Below, one piece after another: positions 31,771 to 32,603 of a stretch of DNA of 32,603 nt. The translations under genes were made by a program, and so were the position numbers. Source of the DNA: Methanolobus sp. (GTDB taxonomy: Archaea; Halobacteriota; Methanosarcinia; Methanosarcinales; Methanosarcinaceae); contig JASKKT010000025.1 of NCBI GenBank assembly GCA_030154025.1, positions 1 to 32,603 on the forward strand, in the 5' to 3' direction. Within the stretch, counting starts at the first letter, position 1; each line of letters begins with the position of its first letter. The notes beneath the pieces are model-generated. The model saw only the letters and a list, made by a program, of their open reading frames with translations. It was not told where the DNA came from and made no database searches.

Positions 31771-31858
31771 CTGTGCCCGGAGGCAAATGAAAATTGGCTT
31801 TAAGAGTACTTATAGCTTGTCTTGTTTGCCTCCTGAGATGCAAAAAGAGGTAAAACAC

Positions 31859-32603
31859 ATGAAAACAAACCTAAAAATTAGAGTGCCAATAATATTCATA
31901 ACAATATTGTTGGTAAGCTCAGTACTGATGTCGGTATCGGCCACAGCCAACGAAAATAAAGCAGCAGATAACAACATGGCTGTCCCACAATTTGAAGAGT
32001 GGGCAAAGCCCATGAATCTCTCTGAATATAACGGGCACAAGCCCCAGTTAAAAACAGAGTCACCTTCTCTGGAAGCTCTTGAAAAAGCAAATCCTGACAT
32101 AATTGCTTTAAGTGAATTGGAGAAAAATAGGTTCAATAGTATTTCCAGAGAAAATGTAGCTTTTGAATATTCTTTTGAACCAGACAATACGGTTTCGGTG
32201 AAAATCCCGATGGAGACGACAAAGTTATCAAAAGGGGAAGTCGGAGTGAAATCCAATCCTGATGTAAGGATTACAGAAGTGACTTATTCTTGGTATTGGA
32301 CACAGGACATAACCTTCAATAACGATGTGAAGATTCAAAACTATGGAACCTCAACTGCAAGCGGAAAAGTTCTCTTTTGGTCTTTAGAAGATGGTTATGG
32401 ATATTACCGGACTTTTAGCAATTTGGCCCCAAATGCAAACACGACTGTAACTGTTCCTTTCCAAGCAGTAAGTGCTTACAGTTCCATAGGAGTAAAGCCT
32501 ATTGCTATAGAAGTTCGTGTTGATCCAAATGATGTTTCTACACACTTTGCTTGGATGCCTGTAGATGGTATTGAAAAATACAATAATAATGCAGGTCATT
32601 TAT
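31859..32603 (+). CDS. Secreted protein of unknown function, 3' partial
   Basis: This frame is open from ATG 31859 to the right edge (248 codons) and has no stop inside the window. GAGGT (31847-31851) lies 7 nt before the start. The product begins with a clear signal peptide (KTNLKIR, then VPIIFITILLVSSVLMSV, cleavage near SATA at residue 30). A linker with SPSLEALEKANPDIIALSELEKNR follows, then from about 140 a beta-rich part (VRITEVTYSWYWTQDITFNND, NLAPNANTTVTVPFQ, VKPIAIEVRVDP) resembling a CARDB/Ig-like extracellular domain. I do not recognise a specific family. GC content is roughly one third by eye, well below the neighbours, suggesting a gene of different origin. Surface or extracellular location is inferred. 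Confidence 0.8.
   Translation, partial: MKTNLKIRVPIIFITILLVSSVLMSVSATANENKAADNNMAVPQFEEWAKPMNLSEYNGHKPQLKTESPSLEALEKANPDIIALSELEKNRFNSISRENVAFEYSFEPDNTVSVKIPMETTKLSKGEVGVKSNPDVRITEVTYSWYWTQDITFNNDVKIQNYGTSTASGKVLFWSLEDGYGYYRTFSNLAPNANTTVTVPFQAVSAYSSIGVKPIAIEVRVDPNDVSTHFAWMPVDGIEKYNNNAGHL

Larger units (their letters stand above)
31248..31858. other. 611-bp AT-rich intergenic region with TATA boxes and inverted repeats
   Basis: No convincing gene is seen. The region has a strong TATA box CTATATAAAAG (31549-31559) and three successive inverted repeats (31631-31670, 31712-31731, 31732-31770). A second TATA-like ACTTATAGC (31808-31816) sits close to the secreted-protein gene. A 57-codon open frame at 31447-31620 lacks an SD and is not called. 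Base composition shifts to clearly lower GC from about 31380 on. Confidence 0.6.

Noticed and set aside
31810-32256. 148-codon minus-strand frame at the right end
   Set aside because: The plus strand has an SD, a start and a signal peptide in an uninterrupted frame to the edge, so the minus frame is a shadow.
1-32603. CRISPR arrays, tRNA or rRNA genes and intact insertion sequences
   Set aside because: No regularly spaced repeats, cloverleaf-like segments, rRNA stretches or transposase genes with inverted ends were seen by eye.

Overview
The window looks like chromosome from a methanogenic archaeon of the Methanosarcinales, most likely a Methanosarcinaceae relative. This is an inference from gene content: an ADP-forming acetyl-CoA synthetase, tandem ADP-dependent sugar kinases, a MEDS-domain PAS histidine kinase, COG1361 surface-type proteins, an iron-sulfur flavoprotein, an archaeal CCA-adding enzyme and a TrmB-family regulator. 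Translation signals are archaeal, with GGTGAT/GGAGG Shine-Dalgarno sites and TATA boxes, and several starts lie about 25 nt after a TATA box and look leaderless. No rRNA, tRNA, CRISPR array or intact insertion sequence was seen. I do not assign a species.

Layout. 1-2668: ADP-forming acyl/acetyl-CoA synthetase (cut by the left edge) and a BioD/DRTGG-domain partner, closed by a hairpin. 2726-5488: iron-sulfur flavoprotein (minus), then phosphoglycerate kinase and an AMMECR1 protein (plus). 5502-7043: BASS-type transporter and nucleoside 2-deoxyribosyltransferase (minus). 7226-11995: a large soluble MEDS-PAS3-GAF histidine kinase, a CobW/G3E GTPase and a DUF2148 cysteine-rich protein whose 3' end carries a 27-bp tandem duplication. 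12264-15569: a small exported protein, a two-CBS protein, then argJ and argC. 15863-19543: two tandem ADP-dependent sugar kinase homologues and an OGG1-type glycosylase, almost without gaps. 19602-20972: CCA-adding enzyme (minus).

21067-26708 is the most distinctive part. A 22-bp palindrome and a TATA box precede an RND/MMPL exporter, which is followed by two paralogous, membrane-anchored COG1361 proteins, and next to them a TrmB-family regulator with its own promoter. This looks like a self-contained export module. The exporter frame has no ATG/GTG/TTG before its first membrane helix; the best placed initiator is ATC at 21185, behind a GGAGG site.

26686-29244 is proline synthesis (proA then proB, minus), with the proB end overlapping the regulator end by 23 nt. 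29431-31247 holds a TauE/SafE permease and an RMD1/DUF155 membrane protein. From about 31380 the DNA becomes visibly AT-rich. It holds a strong TATA box, three successive inverted repeats and the start of a secreted protein gene (31859 to the right edge) that is cut by the window end.

Metabolically the window joins acetyl-CoA/acetate energy conservation, ADP-dependent glycolysis (sugar kinases, pgk), arginine and proline synthesis, DNA and tRNA maintenance, and surface/export functions.
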